Counted from the first letter of the stretch, positions 47,501-59,093 are shown. The stretch: DNA of 64,000 nt from Membranipora membranacea (GCA_914767715.1 OU612067.1:21614162-21678161), one strand, 5' to 3'. Numbers and translations are program-made. The notes: generated by a model not told the origin, from the letters alone.

Positions 47501-50126
47501 AGTGTGTTGTGATCATAGATTTAAAAAACAGTTTTTTAAATCTATGGTTGTGATGCATGCAGCAAATGCATGTTTTTAAATGAATAAGTTTTCCCAGCAT
47601 TGCATTAAACTGTAAAGAATATCGCAAAAATATTATCTTCTACCCCCAATAAAGTTTTTTCTTTTGGTTCCTGCATCCAGTAAAACTTGAAATTCAGAAA
47701 TTACTAACTAAAAAATAGTACAGCGGTATGGTCATGTAGTCGGGGACAAGTATGGCGACCATCTGATTAATCTAGTTCTTACCGGGTTTAACCTGGAGGA
47801 AGTTGGTCCCTAGCTCATGCGCCATTAGCTGACAGGCTGACGGTTTCTTGTTGAGATACTGAGCGTCCCACACCCTGATATCACCTGTCACACTGTGACC
47901 TGACAGGAGCCAGCGGGTGTCCGGAGTGAAGGCTAGAGACAGGATCGACTCATCATCTTTTACTGTCAGCGTCCTGTGTGCAGAAGAACAGACATACAAG
48001 AAGTAAGAACAAAGACGGAATAAAGTGGCGGCTTCCATAGAAAATGTGTGATCATTGATGACAGTAAAACATCGGGCTCTGTTGCAATCTAGCTTCAAAA
48101 GTAGTCTGTACAAAGACAAATTGCGCGTGCCACAAGACATACATTGTATGCGACGGAAACATATTTCAAAATTTTGATACAGGGCATCCTCTCATACCAT
48201 TCACTTAACCTGTGCAGCTCTGCTAGGCCTCTTCCTAACGCAGTCATGCAGTTATACATGTTCTTGAAAGTAAACAGCTTCTAATGTAGCATAATATCTG
48301 CAGTTAACAAAATAACATTCTCTCTCTCACTTACTTGAGACATTTATACGAGTCCATCTCAATGATAGATATGCTGCCGTCTGTAGCTCCCACAGCCAGC
48401 AGGTATCCGTTGGACGACAGGCAGCACACTCTCATACCTATCTCATTGTTGTGTTTGTAGTAATGTAACAGCTTTCCTGTATCCAGGTCAACAATGGACG
48501 CCTGATGAAATATAAAATCATATCATGTTGTCAATAAAAATTTGAAAGTAAGCAGCAGGCCTACATAAAAACTATCCAAAATAATTTTGATCGGTCAAGT
48601 CTCTGCAAGCTTCAAGTAAAATTTTTTGGTGAAAGATGGCACCACACATAACTAAAGTAGGTCTAGTGAATAAAAGAAATAGCCTTGCCTCATCAAGTGG
48701 CTCCCCAGTAATTGTGAAATCAGTTTGCTTTGAAACAAGGCTGATTTAAAACAGAGCGACACATTGCGTACAGACAAACTCTGTGACAGAAACTCGAATA
48801 AACAATTTTCACATTGACTTCGGAAGCTGGCAGGGGGGTTTAGGTTTTCACTTTTGCATCGGGTGCCGAAATCATTTATACTTGAGGTCAGGGACATTCT
48901 CACGATAGATCAATTCAATGATCATGTCTCAATGTAATGAGATATCCTATTTGAATATGATTGTAATAAAACTCTCTAAAATTACTACTAAAATTGCATT
49001 GTCGATAAGTTTCACATGATAAAAATTTAGCAAGTAACAGCCAAAGTCTGACAAATATGAATGCTTGTTTAATAAAAAGGGTATTTTTGATTATTAAACA
49101 AATTTTGGAGATTTTGGCTTTTGCATCACGTAATGATGCATCTTAGTAATCGTTGTTCTAAACAACTGTATCAAAGACTACCCATTGACCAATTCATGTT
49201 ATAGTCAGGCGGTTACATATTATATAAAGTTATGTCAGATTTGCATGATAAAATCATACAATGCTCTACATGGCATGAAGTATTGATGGTAGAAAGAGTG
49301 CCTCCCATAAGGGAAGGTAACTCTCATTCTCTGCAATATCACATGCATTGGTCTTTGGGTAGTTATTATGTGTAATTCTTATTAATAGTCTTACCCTGCC
49401 ATCCATAGATGTAGAGACGAGTTTTTTGCCATCTGGAGTTATCACACAGTGTATGACGTGATATTTGTGTACTTCTAGAGGGGAGTAGGACTTTTCTGTT
49501 AAATCTCTGACGCTGAACACTCTGATGCACTACAATATAAATATACTATGATAATATATGTTCTAATTGATTTTTAGAAAACTGGCTGATCTAGGTGCAG
49601 CTTTGGTATCAATATATCACTTCAGATTTTTATTGCTGTTTAGGCAAATTGAGAGAAATGATGACACTAGAGAGAGATTATAAGAATGAGACTTTTGCAG
49701 TCGAATTATCCCAATAACTTGCTCACATACGTCCTTCAATTAGGCGAACACAATTGGTCAAATGATCCTTCTCCCAATTAGGATGGTCTGACCAATGGTC
49801 CCCAGATTATGCTTCACACCCGTTTTGTGCTGTGAAAATATTTTTCCCGATGCTAAGACTACTGCCGATCGAACACCATTTCAGTAGGAAAAACTACTAA
49901 GTCTTAGTGTGATGGATTTTCAACCTTGTCGACTCAGGGAGGGTTACCCCTCTCCACCGACGACACGACTATGGTTCAAAAGGTGCTTGTGAGTTTGATA
50001 CCATTTACATACCGTTGATCCACTAGTTGTCGCTATCACATCATTACTAACAGCGATGCAGTGTACATCACCATTGTGTATCGGTAAAGACTGATGTAGT
50101 TCCATCACTGTGTCTTTATCTACCAT
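38545..50126 (-). CDS. WDSUB1: WD repeat, SAM and U-box protein 1 (putative E3 ubiquitin ligase)
   Basis: Eleven exons: 50013-50126 (ATG at 50126), 49395-49529, 48335-48501, 47783-47973, 47011-47109, 46397-46524, 45946-45986, 45406-45514, 40343-40616 (SAM; an acceptor at 40633 would need an extra exon), 39332-39493 and 38545-38694. Expected length is 522 residues against 476 in human. WD40 repeats fill exons 1-8 ([37 protein letters not shown]). The SAM domain carries [15 protein letters not shown], and the U-box starts [19 protein letters not shown]-box proteins recruit E2 enzymes; WD40 and SAM presumably bind substrate or partners. In the last exon a run of six A (plus strand T at 38640-38645) shifts the frame after K491 and gives a stop six codons later; five A would restore a normal U-box end. 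An SLC46-like gene lies inside the intron between exons 8 and 9 on the other strand. Confidence 0.9.
39565..39778. mobile_element. 214-bp Mutator-like MITE, copy 2 (inverted relative to copy 1)
   Basis: Starts CACACTGATCACATGATATA and ends CTCGATGTCAGTGTG; read on the minus strand it matches 34286-34499 over its length. Flanked by CCCACCAGG (39556-39564) and CCTACCAGG (39779-39787), a 9-bp target duplication with one mismatch. It lies in the WDSUB1 intron between the SAM and U-box exons. Confidence 0.85.
40192..40305. mobile_element. Two adjacent fold-back palindromes
   Basis: 40192-40260 has exact 28-bp arms beginning AGCCACATACAGCTCGATCA around a short loop. It is followed at once by a second palindrome (40266-40300) built on GTTTGATGAA and TTCATCAAAC. 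Both lie 40-150 bp from the SAM exon of WDSUB1, on its intron side. Confidence 0.85.
41338..41463. mobile_element. Imperfect fold-back element
   Basis: GATCAAATTTAATCCAATTGCCTGC at the left mirrors GCAGGCGAATGGACAAACTTGGTC at the right, with GC-rich material between. Related fragments occur near 15610, 16150 and 35545, suggesting a dispersed family. It lies in the same WDSUB1 intron as the nested transporter, about 480 bp before its ATG. Confidence 0.55.
41941..43425 (+). CDS. SLC46-like major facilitator transporter (intronless)
   Basis: A single open frame of 494 residues with about a dozen hydrophobic segments, typical MFS length. TM1 is near 18-36. A luminal/extracellular loop follows with an NLT glycosylation site at residue 50 and conserved-looking cysteines. 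The loop after TM2 has [14 protein letters not shown] (98-111), the SLC46 form of MFS motif A. SLC46 members move folates (SLC46A1, proton-coupled), or peptidoglycan fragments and cyclic dinucleotides (SLC46A2/A3 and insect relatives), so the substrate cannot be assigned. The gene has no introns, whereas vertebrate SLC46 genes have several, and it lies on the opposite strand inside a WDSUB1 intron. This suggests origin by retroposition. Start chosen as the first ATG of the frame; TM1 begins soon after it. Confidence 0.85.
   Translation: MTVRDCLASINHRVTVEVLTFFFAFTLPVTQFGIQQLVYVKLCEQEFSSNLTTVERCIQKSTADHQEFQGVEAETSTWSIYMNIALILPSAFTTILFGAYVDKHGFFLPIRLCIAGSLVGLIFISVVASTDLSHHFILIGMAVISVCGHGATIFTTTVAYVACDSENDSTKKSIRVGIVIACVVLSVSVSVILLGLIIDHLGIQWVFYIGSMSLLLGLIDSIFRLRPPNQHKSAGNQALSPKTQSTFASIRDVCNLEILTNYKMVLFSKRQGCRRLHLHLMTAVFVLSFCAFTGVLDVEFLYLTKENGFSNTHYGIFMGTSGLLTFLGSTAGMFVLRKKLKLSLSVIVIIGSISSIITYVGWSLSKTFISFWIFNCFKLFAALTPVGARSYISDCVEITEQGSIMSFVSVIESVFKLIASFVFNGIYPLSLSTWPGLVLMIAAVLCLIDMPVLLYLWYKDAKLDKQQTNDALSESNSSLLLSPSHDSDDASPIS
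43426..45405. other. WDSUB1 intron downstream of the nested gene, no exon seen
   Basis: No coding exon was recognised on either strand. The possibility of a small missing WDSUB1 linker exon here is discussed under WDSUB1. The open frame at 45188-45661 on the plus strand is antisense to a WD-repeat exon and partly repeat-derived. Confidence 0.45.
45188..45350 (+). repeat. Dispersed intronic repeat, copy 1
   Basis: Shares TGTCAGATTT, AATGCTCTAC, TGGCATGAA and GTGCCTCCCATAAGGGAAG, in order and spacing, with 49200-49365 in the same orientation. Each copy ends less than about 60 bp from the donor of a WDSUB1 WD-repeat exon (45406 and 49395). Confidence 0.8.
46056..46074. repeat. TGC/CTG microsatellite
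   Basis: About six CTG units in a WDSUB1 intron, 70 bp upstream (minus-strand sense) of the small exon 45946-45986. Confidence 0.9.
47514..47548. repeat. Short palindrome
   Basis: CATAGATTTAAAAAAC and GTTTTTTAAATCTATG meet with almost no loop, in a WDSUB1 intron. Confidence 0.8.
47663..47776 (+). repeat. Dispersed 112-bp repeat, copy 2
   Basis: Homologous to 33711-33822 in the same orientation. Its end lies only about six bases from the donor of WDSUB1 exon 4 (47783), so the repeat supplies the first intronic bases after that splice site. Confidence 0.8.
49200..49365 (+). repeat. Dispersed intronic repeat, copy 2
   Basis: Matches 45188-45350, with an inserted stretch of about 27 bp (CTCTCATTCTCTGCAATATC and neighbours) between the shared AAGGGAAG and CATTGGTCTTTGGGTA blocks. 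Confidence 0.8.
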
Positions 50127-50737
50127 AGCTATTAGTACAAAGGTCAATTATTGCACATCATGCAGCTGTAAATAGTAATAATGTAGTATGAGCAAGGAGG
50201 AACAGAAGTTACTTCTTGGTATGAGTATAGTACTTCTTGGTATGAGTATAGCACCTGACATTCACATTCTATTGCAGTCAAATTCCATCATACGCGCAGT
50301 GAGCAAGAATGACCGACACAACAAGGATCGGATACAGGCAGTACGGTCTGCAGCAGGGATGTGTGGCCTTGTGGTCTCTACTCTCTTGTAGGAGCAGAGG
50401 ATTCCTTTGTTTGATCTGTAGTCAAAAGTCATAGAGATGTTCAAAAAGGATATTACACTTGCTATGTAACAATTCAAAAGAAAAGCACTGAGCAGGGATT
50501 AATTAGGTAGTCCTATGGGTGGCTGAATGAAGGCATAATATCAACTTCTCAATACAGGGTAAACAAACTCTATTCGATTGGAGTAAGTAACATAGTCAGT
50601 TGAGTTGGTTACACACTCATAGCAAGGAGTAACGCTTATGGTATTACTCCTTGCTCATAGGAGGTTCTGGTAGTAAGATAAGTGATACATACACAACAGT
50701 TGCAATGCTGTATTGTAACTGTTGTGACTGTGTATCC

Positions 50738-50882
50738 CACAGGTCTACTCCAAAACCTGGGATTTTGGCAATGTTTGACTGCCCCCCTTGAGTTTTTGTT
50801 GTTTGTCAAACAACAAAACAACAAAAACTCAAGGGGGGCAGTCAAACATTGCCAAAATCCCAGGTTTTGGAGTAGACCTGTG
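50738..50882. mobile_element. 145-bp palindromic hAT-like element
   Basis: Nearly the whole element is one palindrome: the arm begins CACAGGTCTACTCCAAAACC and runs about 68 bp to a tiny loop. It is flanked by the exact 8-bp direct repeat GTGTATCC (50730-50737 and 50883-50890), the target duplication size of hAT elements. There is no internal coding capacity. Confidence 0.88.
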
Positions 50883-52046
50883 GTGTATCCAATGAACGCA
50901 TTGGTGTATCACCACTCAGTGGTGTTATTCTTCTCTTCTGTCAATTGTCAGGCCAAAACAAGGTAGTGCTCTATGAGTCTGAATACTCACATATAAGAAA
51001 AGAGTGGATATTCTGTTGTCCAGGGGCTGGTTTCAAAAAGGATGTGGCTAAATGTCTGCTAAATTGTATCCAACTACTAGCAAATCTTTGGCTTCTTAGT
51101 TTTACAATGAGAATTTGCCTTTATGAGTTTGTCATGTGACAAAGTCCTCTACCACAAATAACCAGAACATGTTGACCTGATAAAAGTTAACTATAGAATC
51201 AACTGAAGTACACAAGAACAAGGTCAACCAATGCTTTTGTGATGAATATTATCTTTGTATTTGTTGTCAGCCCAGGATCCACTCATTTCAGTAAACATAG
51301 CCCAAGTTTCTAATAAGGTCTCTTTCCACAAACTAGGAGTTGTGCACTCCTCACAACATGATAGCACAACCTCTTGTTTACAATGCTTTATCCAAGGGGT
51401 CTTTTACTGCTTGTTCTATCCAATCAGAATGAACCGCTGGCTGTTTTTTATATCTGACAGCAACATAATTACACAGGAAACTAGAACCAGAAAGGTAGAT
51501 AGCGAGTAATTTTGTAGCGGCATTTTTAATGTCATAATCATGTCAGTATTAGGCTCACTTCATCACATTGGTCAGTTACAGAAACTTCAGCATTACCTAC
51601 GTATTGATGAAATGTAAGCTCAGACGCAAGGAGCAACATCCACTGCATGCAACATACTATATGGGAATAGTCTATCATAAGTCCAAATATATATCGGTTT
51701 TATTGCATTAATGTAAAAATTTTAGCTGTCAAAATCACATGTTTTTTGGGAAATGACACCCATCAGAGCGAAATGATAGGCCGACTATACTATTTAACCA
51801 TACTAACAACGCCAGGCATTCTTGTCAAAAATATTAAAATATATTGCTGCCAGCATATCATTGGGTGTATCTGGCAAAAATCTAGAATATTTGAATAAGT
51901 ACAAAAGTGTTATTGTGACACCTCAATCTGCCCAATGCAGCACATTTTAATTACTGTCAAACTCCAGCCTTAACAGACTAGCTACGAGTGACATTCACAA
52001 ACTAAATGTTGCAGCTAAATAAGAGAAACCTCCTCATCAAAACATG

Positions 52047-52145
52047 TAGCCTGTGTTGGTCACAAGCTTTGTTCGGCGGGGGTGGGAGGGGAACAAAGCT
52101 TTGTTCCCCTCCCACCCGCCAAACAAAGCTTGTCAAGACAGGCTA
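52047..52145. mobile_element. 99-bp fold-back MITE, complete copy
   Basis: Ends TAGCCTGTGTTGGTCACAAGC and GCTTGTCAAGACAGGCTA. The centre repeats GGGGAACAAAGC/GCTTTGTTCCCC. A 9-bp direct repeat CAAAACATG flanks it (52038-52046, 52146-52154). Relatives at 31747-31896 and 60700-60742. Confidence 0.85.
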
Positions 52146-52771
52146 CAAAACATGTAACTTCACATTATCCCTGTGCACCACATGCCATGGTTAACGCCCA
52201 TGTACAGTACAGTGTATATCCAATGCAGCAATGATGTAAAAGTACACTGAATAGGGAATATTAGTGTTAGCACCAACAATGGAAAGCTTGTGATGAAAAA
52301 CTGTGGAAAATGTTATTTCGTTGTTGTTTCACCAACCATCATGTTTGTCAGAAGTTGAACACGATGGACGCTTTCGACTATTGCTGACCATGACGAGCAT
52401 GGTTTTAAGGTTGCCAAGCACTGAGGTATGTATCAATGTTTTCGAGGAAAATTTAATCCAGCAATACTACAAAGTACGACCAACTTCTCACAACCAAGGC
52501 TCCCATGCTTTCAATCAGTAGTACTAAACTTATAAACACCAGACCGCTCTTCATTCGCTTCATCTGCCGTAAACCACTATGGTGAATATACAGGTCTGAT
52601 TGCAATCCAACATACTAGCTGTGCCCTTAACAATTTCCTGGCAAAATAATTGCCTGAGAAGTGTGAACAGTTACTGGTAGTCTTGAGTTATCCATGCATG
52701 ATCGTCTTGTACATTATCAACACCAGGATAATTAAGATGAGGTTGCTAAATAAATTATGGTTGGTTGAGAA

Positions 52772-55700
52772 TCATATGACAGAACAATAAGCGCAGGATC
52801 CTCCTCCCTTCCCTGACTCTGCTAAGTTCAATCCTCCCCTCGTGTCAGTCTCCCATAAGCCTGGGGTCTGTAATATCTGTAATAAAACAAAAAGAATTGA
52901 GTGCAATAATATGAAGACATGAAATAAGAAGTTAAATTTAATCAATGTCTTGTTAAAGATTAACAGAGGTGAGACCAGCCTCTATCTCCTTAGAGTGACT
53001 GTAGACAGATCAATTAGATGAGCTAGGGTCGTTATTAACATCTCGGCAATATGAGCTGATAACTAATGTTGTTTAATCCAATATATTTATGAGAGAGTAC
53101 ACATATATTTTGATTTCCGTCATTATAACACTGCCCTGGTAAGGGATAAGAACACAACTCCTATGTAGGCCTACATTGCATTGTTCATCACACCGTTGCG
53201 TAGTTAGCTGTACAATTATGCAAAGAGATTTACACTATGAAAGTAGTCCTTACTTTTTCAACCAGCTCTTCAAAGGCAGTCTGGACGCCTTCTTTTGTTT
53301 TTGCACTCGCTTCTATGAATAACATTCTGTGTTTTCTGGCAAATCGCAAGCCTTCTTCTTTACTAACCTCATGGTTTCCCTTTAAAGAAAGTCTTTGTTT
53401 AAGTGATGGTGGGTGCACAATACATGTGATGACTATATACAGATATTCATTTGATTTGATAATGAAATTGACTTGTCTCTCAGGACACTGGAAGTTGTGA
53501 ACACTATCATTGCAGTTCATAGATAAACCAAAGTACAAATTCTCTTGTATCTAGTCTATATAGAAAATTGCTCTACAAAATCTTTGTAGGCTGAAAATAA
53601 AAGTATTTTGCAAACTCTTATTTTAACCATGTAGTAACAAATGGCATGAACTCCCTCCGAATTTCTAATTATAGGATAACAGCAAAACAATTCATCATCA
53701 ATTGAACTACTAGACTTTGATACCCTTCTCAAAAAGTAATCTTTGCTGCTAAGCTAGTTTACTGTTGATGGTTTAAATCAGTTCATGATACTAACAAGCC
53801 AATCTCATGTATTGTATGTACAGCATGAGTAAGCACAGTCAGTATCTACAGTATGTCAACACTGGATAAGTTTATTCACCCTGTAATATTGTGCTGGTAC
53901 TCAGTGGTAACAGATTTTAGACATGGTTCTCTACTGTTTACTGTATTTTTCATATGCTATAATGGATAGTTAGACTTTGATGATATATTTAGTATATGTA
54001 TACTGGGACAGAGATGTTACGCCTCTAGTGACAACGTTAGCTTATTACAAGGCAGGGAGAACAACTCCTCTTCGAGAGAAGAAACAATGTTCCCTACGGA
54101 GTAAACTGGAAGGTACCTTACAGTGAAAAGAAATTTTAACATCACCTGGTAAAAATGTTCCCTAAGGAGACGATGGGAAGGTATCAGTTAACTGTCGGAT
54201 CGAGCCACAGGCGGTAGTCAGTACCCTGAGTTCTGATAGAGCTGTCAGAACTATGACTACCATAAACAGGGCACCTTGACAATATTGTCATGTTGCGACT
54301 TGGAATTCCCAGGAAGATAAGGTCAAAGTCTTATATGGCATCATCTACTCAATCTAATCGGACTTTGGACGGTACTTTTTTTAAATCATAAGTTCTATAA
54401 GAGTACAAGGCCAATCACCTACTATCTAATTTTGGAGGACAGCACGACACTGAGGTATCTAACTATCCGACTTCAGTTCAAGTCTTCAACAACCAAAGAT
54501 CTCAGACCTCCTATACAAACAAACTCTATCTTATCCAACCAACCTGATCTATCTTGTTGCCGACCAGCATTTTGATGATATCATGTTTGGTGGCGTATGT
54601 GTCGAGTTCATTTAGCCAGGCCTCTAGCCTGTGGAAGGTCTGTTTATTAGAGACATCGTATACGAGTATAACACCCTGAGCTCCTCTGTAATAACTGGGT
54701 GTGAGTGTTCTAAATCTCTCTTGTCCAGCTGTGTCCTGTAAAACAAGTCAAACTATTATGTCTATGGTGGAGTCACTTATATCTCATTTAGGCATGTAAA
54801 ATACTTGTTTCTGCTTATTACCAGGAGCTCCTGTTCGTTTGCTCACAAGACTTAACAAATGAGATGGTGCATATAGATATTAGCATGAGTCATGGAGTAC
54901 TTTCTTGATCAAGCTGTGATTGGTCAACCTTTGACTTATATACAAAAAACTAAGTGTCCCTAGTTTTACATGCTGTGCACTGCCATTAAATGAATATATC
55001 GATCATTGTATTATACACAAAGATATGAAAATATTGTATTTTTACATCTACGATTATACGGGATAAACATTTATTGTTAATTTTAACTTAGGCCTTGGTG
55101 GCCTCTCATGAACATCTAAACCAGGATTGGGAGCAAAACGAATTAAGATTGATCTCAGATGAATTTATCCGTAGGATATTGATGATAAACTCGATGATAA
55201 ACTTACCCAGATAGCCAACTTGACTTTATTGGAGTCTATAGAGAGAGTTTTTACTTTGAAATCAACACCTGTAAATAATAAAGAGAGTTACATTGTGTGG
55301 TTGTGAGCATTATGTTGGCTTGTGTTTTGATTAGCAATGTCCGACTGTGACATGTTAGTAGAAGGCATTCATAATATCAGATGCCATCATCAGTAACCTT
55401 ATCGTTACAAGATCACTTGATAAATTTTAGGATGGAGTGCTTCAGGGGGTGGTGCTCTCACTAAGGCTCAGCCAATATTTAGGATCGGTGATTGTGCAAC
55501 AAAAATGCAAAAAAAAGTGTGACTGCCATGTTCACTCAAAAATTTCCGATTACACGATATTCATCCTCTTAGTGAGTATTGTGAATTAACATATCATAGA
55601 TGTCGATCAAAACCAGTTAAATACTTTCAATTTCTAGTTATGGGAATGGTTTTAGCTCACTCCTGCCATAGGTTTGCATCTTATTGCAGATGAGAAGTTA

Positions 55701-58159
55701 AGGTATAAATGTACTATAGACAATATGCAGAACAAATATTGGAATGCTTCAAAGAGTAAGGTGTGTGCCTCGAAACACATTCCTAGAGATATCCACGTTC
55801 AGATCAAGACAAAGATATTGACTCACCTATTGTTGCAGCTTGTTCAGGATCAAATTTATCATCTGTGAATCGAAGGAGTAAACTAAAAAGACAAAACAGG
55901 ATAAATGATGGCTTAGTTCAATCATAGGACTACCAGAAATCAGCTTGAGCTAGGGTGCCACTACCATGTCTCGTAGCCTAACAGACTTAAGTTGTTTTGT
56001 CCGCTTATGATCCATAAGTCAAACAAACAACTTACTTCTGCTCACTGGCGGAGTTGAAATTCCAAAGCTTTCCACTGACCCACTACCAACAATTATGCAT
56101 TGACAGACTGCACTGACCTTGCCTCAACATAATCAAGGGTTTCTGGTTCACCATGTTCTGCCAGACAAGGAGATTATGACCATTAGTCATTGAATGTAGA
56201 AGCCTTTATTCATAGGCTACGATATTAGCATTTTTAATGCAATCAAGGGCTATGATGCAGATCATTGCACAGGATAGCATGATAAGCTACATATCATACT
56301 ATTCCTACTAGCATGATATGTATGATATCCCCAACTGGTCTTGAAATAATGATGTCACATTGACTAAGAGGTGAGGCGACAGGAAGAGGCACATCCTGTG
56401 ACCCTAACAAACAGCTGTTTTAGTCCCATCTGTTATGTCAACTCGCAGATAAAGAAACTAATCAGATTATATAGGCTAGTATAAAATATTTGTTGTGTCA
56501 TAAACACAGTAGGCCTAAGCTCTAAATCCATTCATAGGCATAGCCTACATACTGTATCCAGATATCGTCACTTGGTTTCTGAACTTCTCATGTTTAGTAA
56601 ATGTAGATGATGCAAAAGTCAGATTTTGACAAAAAAATGTCATTGAGCTGATTTCACAGGGGACCATGATCTATTTGACTGGATGAGCCTGATGTTCCAA
56701 AGGCTTGAAGATCAAGACTTGATGTTCCTAACTGAATGACATCTCAGCTCACTTAGGCCCACTTATCCCAGGGTGTGAGTGACTGTCTCGTCGGTTTAAT
56801 AGAATGAGCAGGGCCTCAAACAATCAACAACCTGTCATCCGTCTCGTGATCGCTTCCCGAAGCTGACTCAGGGCAACAACTACGGCTACTCGCAGTCTCT
56901 TGTTATATGGGACTTAAAAATATAAGCTAGCATTTGATATCAACTGATGATGATTATCAGGCCTGAAAAGTTTATGGTAGACATGGATAGTTAAGTTGAA
57001 TTAAATGATGCCCCTAATAAACTGTGCTTCTTCACCATAAAATTAAAGTATGTTATCAAAGATGATGCAAACAATGCAGGAATAGTAACTCAATTAGGTC
57101 TAGTACTAGTGTAGGCTAGTATGTACCAATCAAATTCAAGGAGTAGTATATTAGTAAGTAGGGGCATAAACAAATATCAAGTGAGTGGTTGTGTGCACCT
57201 ACAGTACAAGCATATTGATATCTAAAATCTAAGGACAATCAGAGGACAATACTACTGTTGCCCTACTGGATGGGTACATGTACCCACTCTGAACCCAAAT
57301 GCCCTACCCACGGGATGGTATTCTGGAACAATGTCCAAACCTTATGTAGTTATGTCCAAAAACTGAGGCACGCCCCTTACGCCACCTAGACGGTCTAGCG
57401 TGATGTCGTCTTTGATGTAAGTTGATGTATATCATCACAGTATATTTGCATATATACTGTGCATTTAGTGTATTATTAGAAGTCAGCACAGTCAGAGGAT
57501 AACCATCATCTTACCAACCAGTGAGTGACAGTCACTCAGGTACTACCTACTACATACCATCCACAACTCTAGTCATAGATAGATCAATGAACTCCCTCTT
57601 CATTGGAGAGACTTGGTCTCCTCTTACCAAGGAGTAATAGTCATACCTGACAAGTCTCCCTTTTTGGTAGGGAGCCTCCCAGTTTTTAGGGGTATTTTCC
57701 ACCTCCTCCCTATATCCCTTTTTCCTCCCTTTTTTCAGCTTCCTTCACCCAGAAGACTTTTTAAGCTGTTTTCCTACACCCACAGTACATATACCTAAAT
57801 ATAATTGCCTATTAACATACTATCTCTCCTCGTTCGGATAAAGTGCAACAATATAATTTGTAAAATTAGGCATTTCATAATATGAACGCTCTAGTTTTGG
57901 CTTAAAATAAATTACATCTAGGGCCAAATTACACCTTCACTGCGAGACGCGCAGAGTGGTACTCCGAGAAGACGGGAGTTTGTCCGCGGAGACCTCCTGA
58001 TTTCTGGGTCTACCAACTTGTCATGTATGGTAATAGTTATTAATGTTACTCCTTCTTAGTTAGTAATGTTACTCCTTGCTCTTACCTTGATTTACCAACC
58101 CCACTTTCGCCAATGATTAGGACTTTGAGAGTAGTGAGAACTGAGCCTTCATCCATCAT
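52772..58159 (-). CDS. RAB18: Rab18 small GTPase
   Basis: Six exons in consistent phase: 58086-58159 (ATG at 58159), 55827-55882, 55207-55268, 54544-54735, 53254-53379 and 52772-52876 (TGA), giving 204 residues; human RAB18 is 206. All GTPase motifs are intact: P-loop GESGVGKS (17-24), switch-I Thr42, WDTAGQE (64-70), NKID (124-127) and SAK (153-155). Rab18 identity comes from [46 protein letters not shown] and the ending TPGLWE...[11 protein letters not shown], with a C-terminal prenylation box CSVI. Rab18 acts at the ER, lipid droplets and COPI-independent Golgi-ER transport. Intron 4 starts with a weak donor GTTGGT. A second in-frame ATG follows the first at once. Confidence 0.97.
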
Positions 58160-59093
58160 AATTCCTCTTGTGTGCTTTGTTTGAAAAGGAGCAAGATTGA
58201 TCCAGTATATTCAGTACATACACCTAATAACATCCGATACAGATCAGAGCATTTGAGTCATGTTTTCATTTATGATGACTTGTACCAACTTGGCAAGCCC
58301 CCAACATAAAACGTCATCAATAATTGTGACTACCCAATGACCTCTTCTAGTTTTCTTCTTAGACATCAATGCAGAGAGAAGAGATAACTCTGAAAAATAC
58401 AGATTCTTTAAGGAGTAAGGGCAACTCCCAGATAATTGGCTGTGTAGGATCAGGGAAGATAGATTTGAGGGAGACTTTGAGAGTTTTGGGCAACTGGTTC
58501 TTCGTGAATCTCTTAATTGAATTAATTGATGTTGTCACAGAGCACCAGGAGGTTTAAGTATATTGTGCAAAAGAGCAAAAACTGGGTTTTCTATTACAAT
58601 TATTATTTATTATCCGTTTCACGTACCTTCATTGTTGATTAGTATTAAATTGGTTACAGAAGAGAAAAACGAACTGTTACCGGTTTACGATTTACGAGTC
58701 AATGCCACTGTTTTAATGCAGCAAAGGTATTTCAAGCTGTATGCTAGTGTAAGAGTTGGCTTATTTCAGAGGGCGACATTGTCAACAAACAGATTCCTGA
58801 CTTATCTTATTTACGACTGATCTGATTTCCAACATAAATATGATTTCTAATGGACTGGTTCGAAATTCAATCATTCCGACTTTGACTGTAATTTAAATAT
58901 TTATTATGTACAATTACAAATATAATTCACTTCACCACAAAAGTATATTATGATGAATGTTGATTGACAGAATTACTACTTTAAAAAGCAAACCACAAAT
59001 CATGAGATGAAAATTTTATTTGAGCAGAATTCATACCATCATGAAAGCACAAAAGTTAAACAATAAATGATCCCCCAAATAATGAGCTAGTTC
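58160..59093. other. Upstream of RAB18, downstream of pitchfork
   Basis: About 930 bp. Contains the RAB18 promoter and the pitchfork 3' UTR. Two consecutive plus-strand frames (58369-58557, 58563-58820) have no recognisable motifs or splice sites. Confidence 0.5.

Larger units (their letters stand above)
50127..52771. other. Intergenic, rich in fold-back elements, no gene seen
   Basis: About 2.6 kb between the WDSUB1 start and the RAB18 stop, both minus strand. It contains a short hairpin (50620-50660, GCAAGGAGTAA against TTACTCCTTGC), the 145-bp palindrome and the 99-bp MITE. Open frames in both are read-through of palindromes. Confidence 0.6.

Noticed and set aside
50636-50966. Nearly identical open frames on both strands
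   Set aside because: Read-through of the 145-bp palindrome.
58369-58820. Two successive plus-strand frames including GCVGSGK
   Set aside because: The GxxGxGK-like stretch lacks the rest of a P-loop fold, and there are no splice sites or homology I can see.
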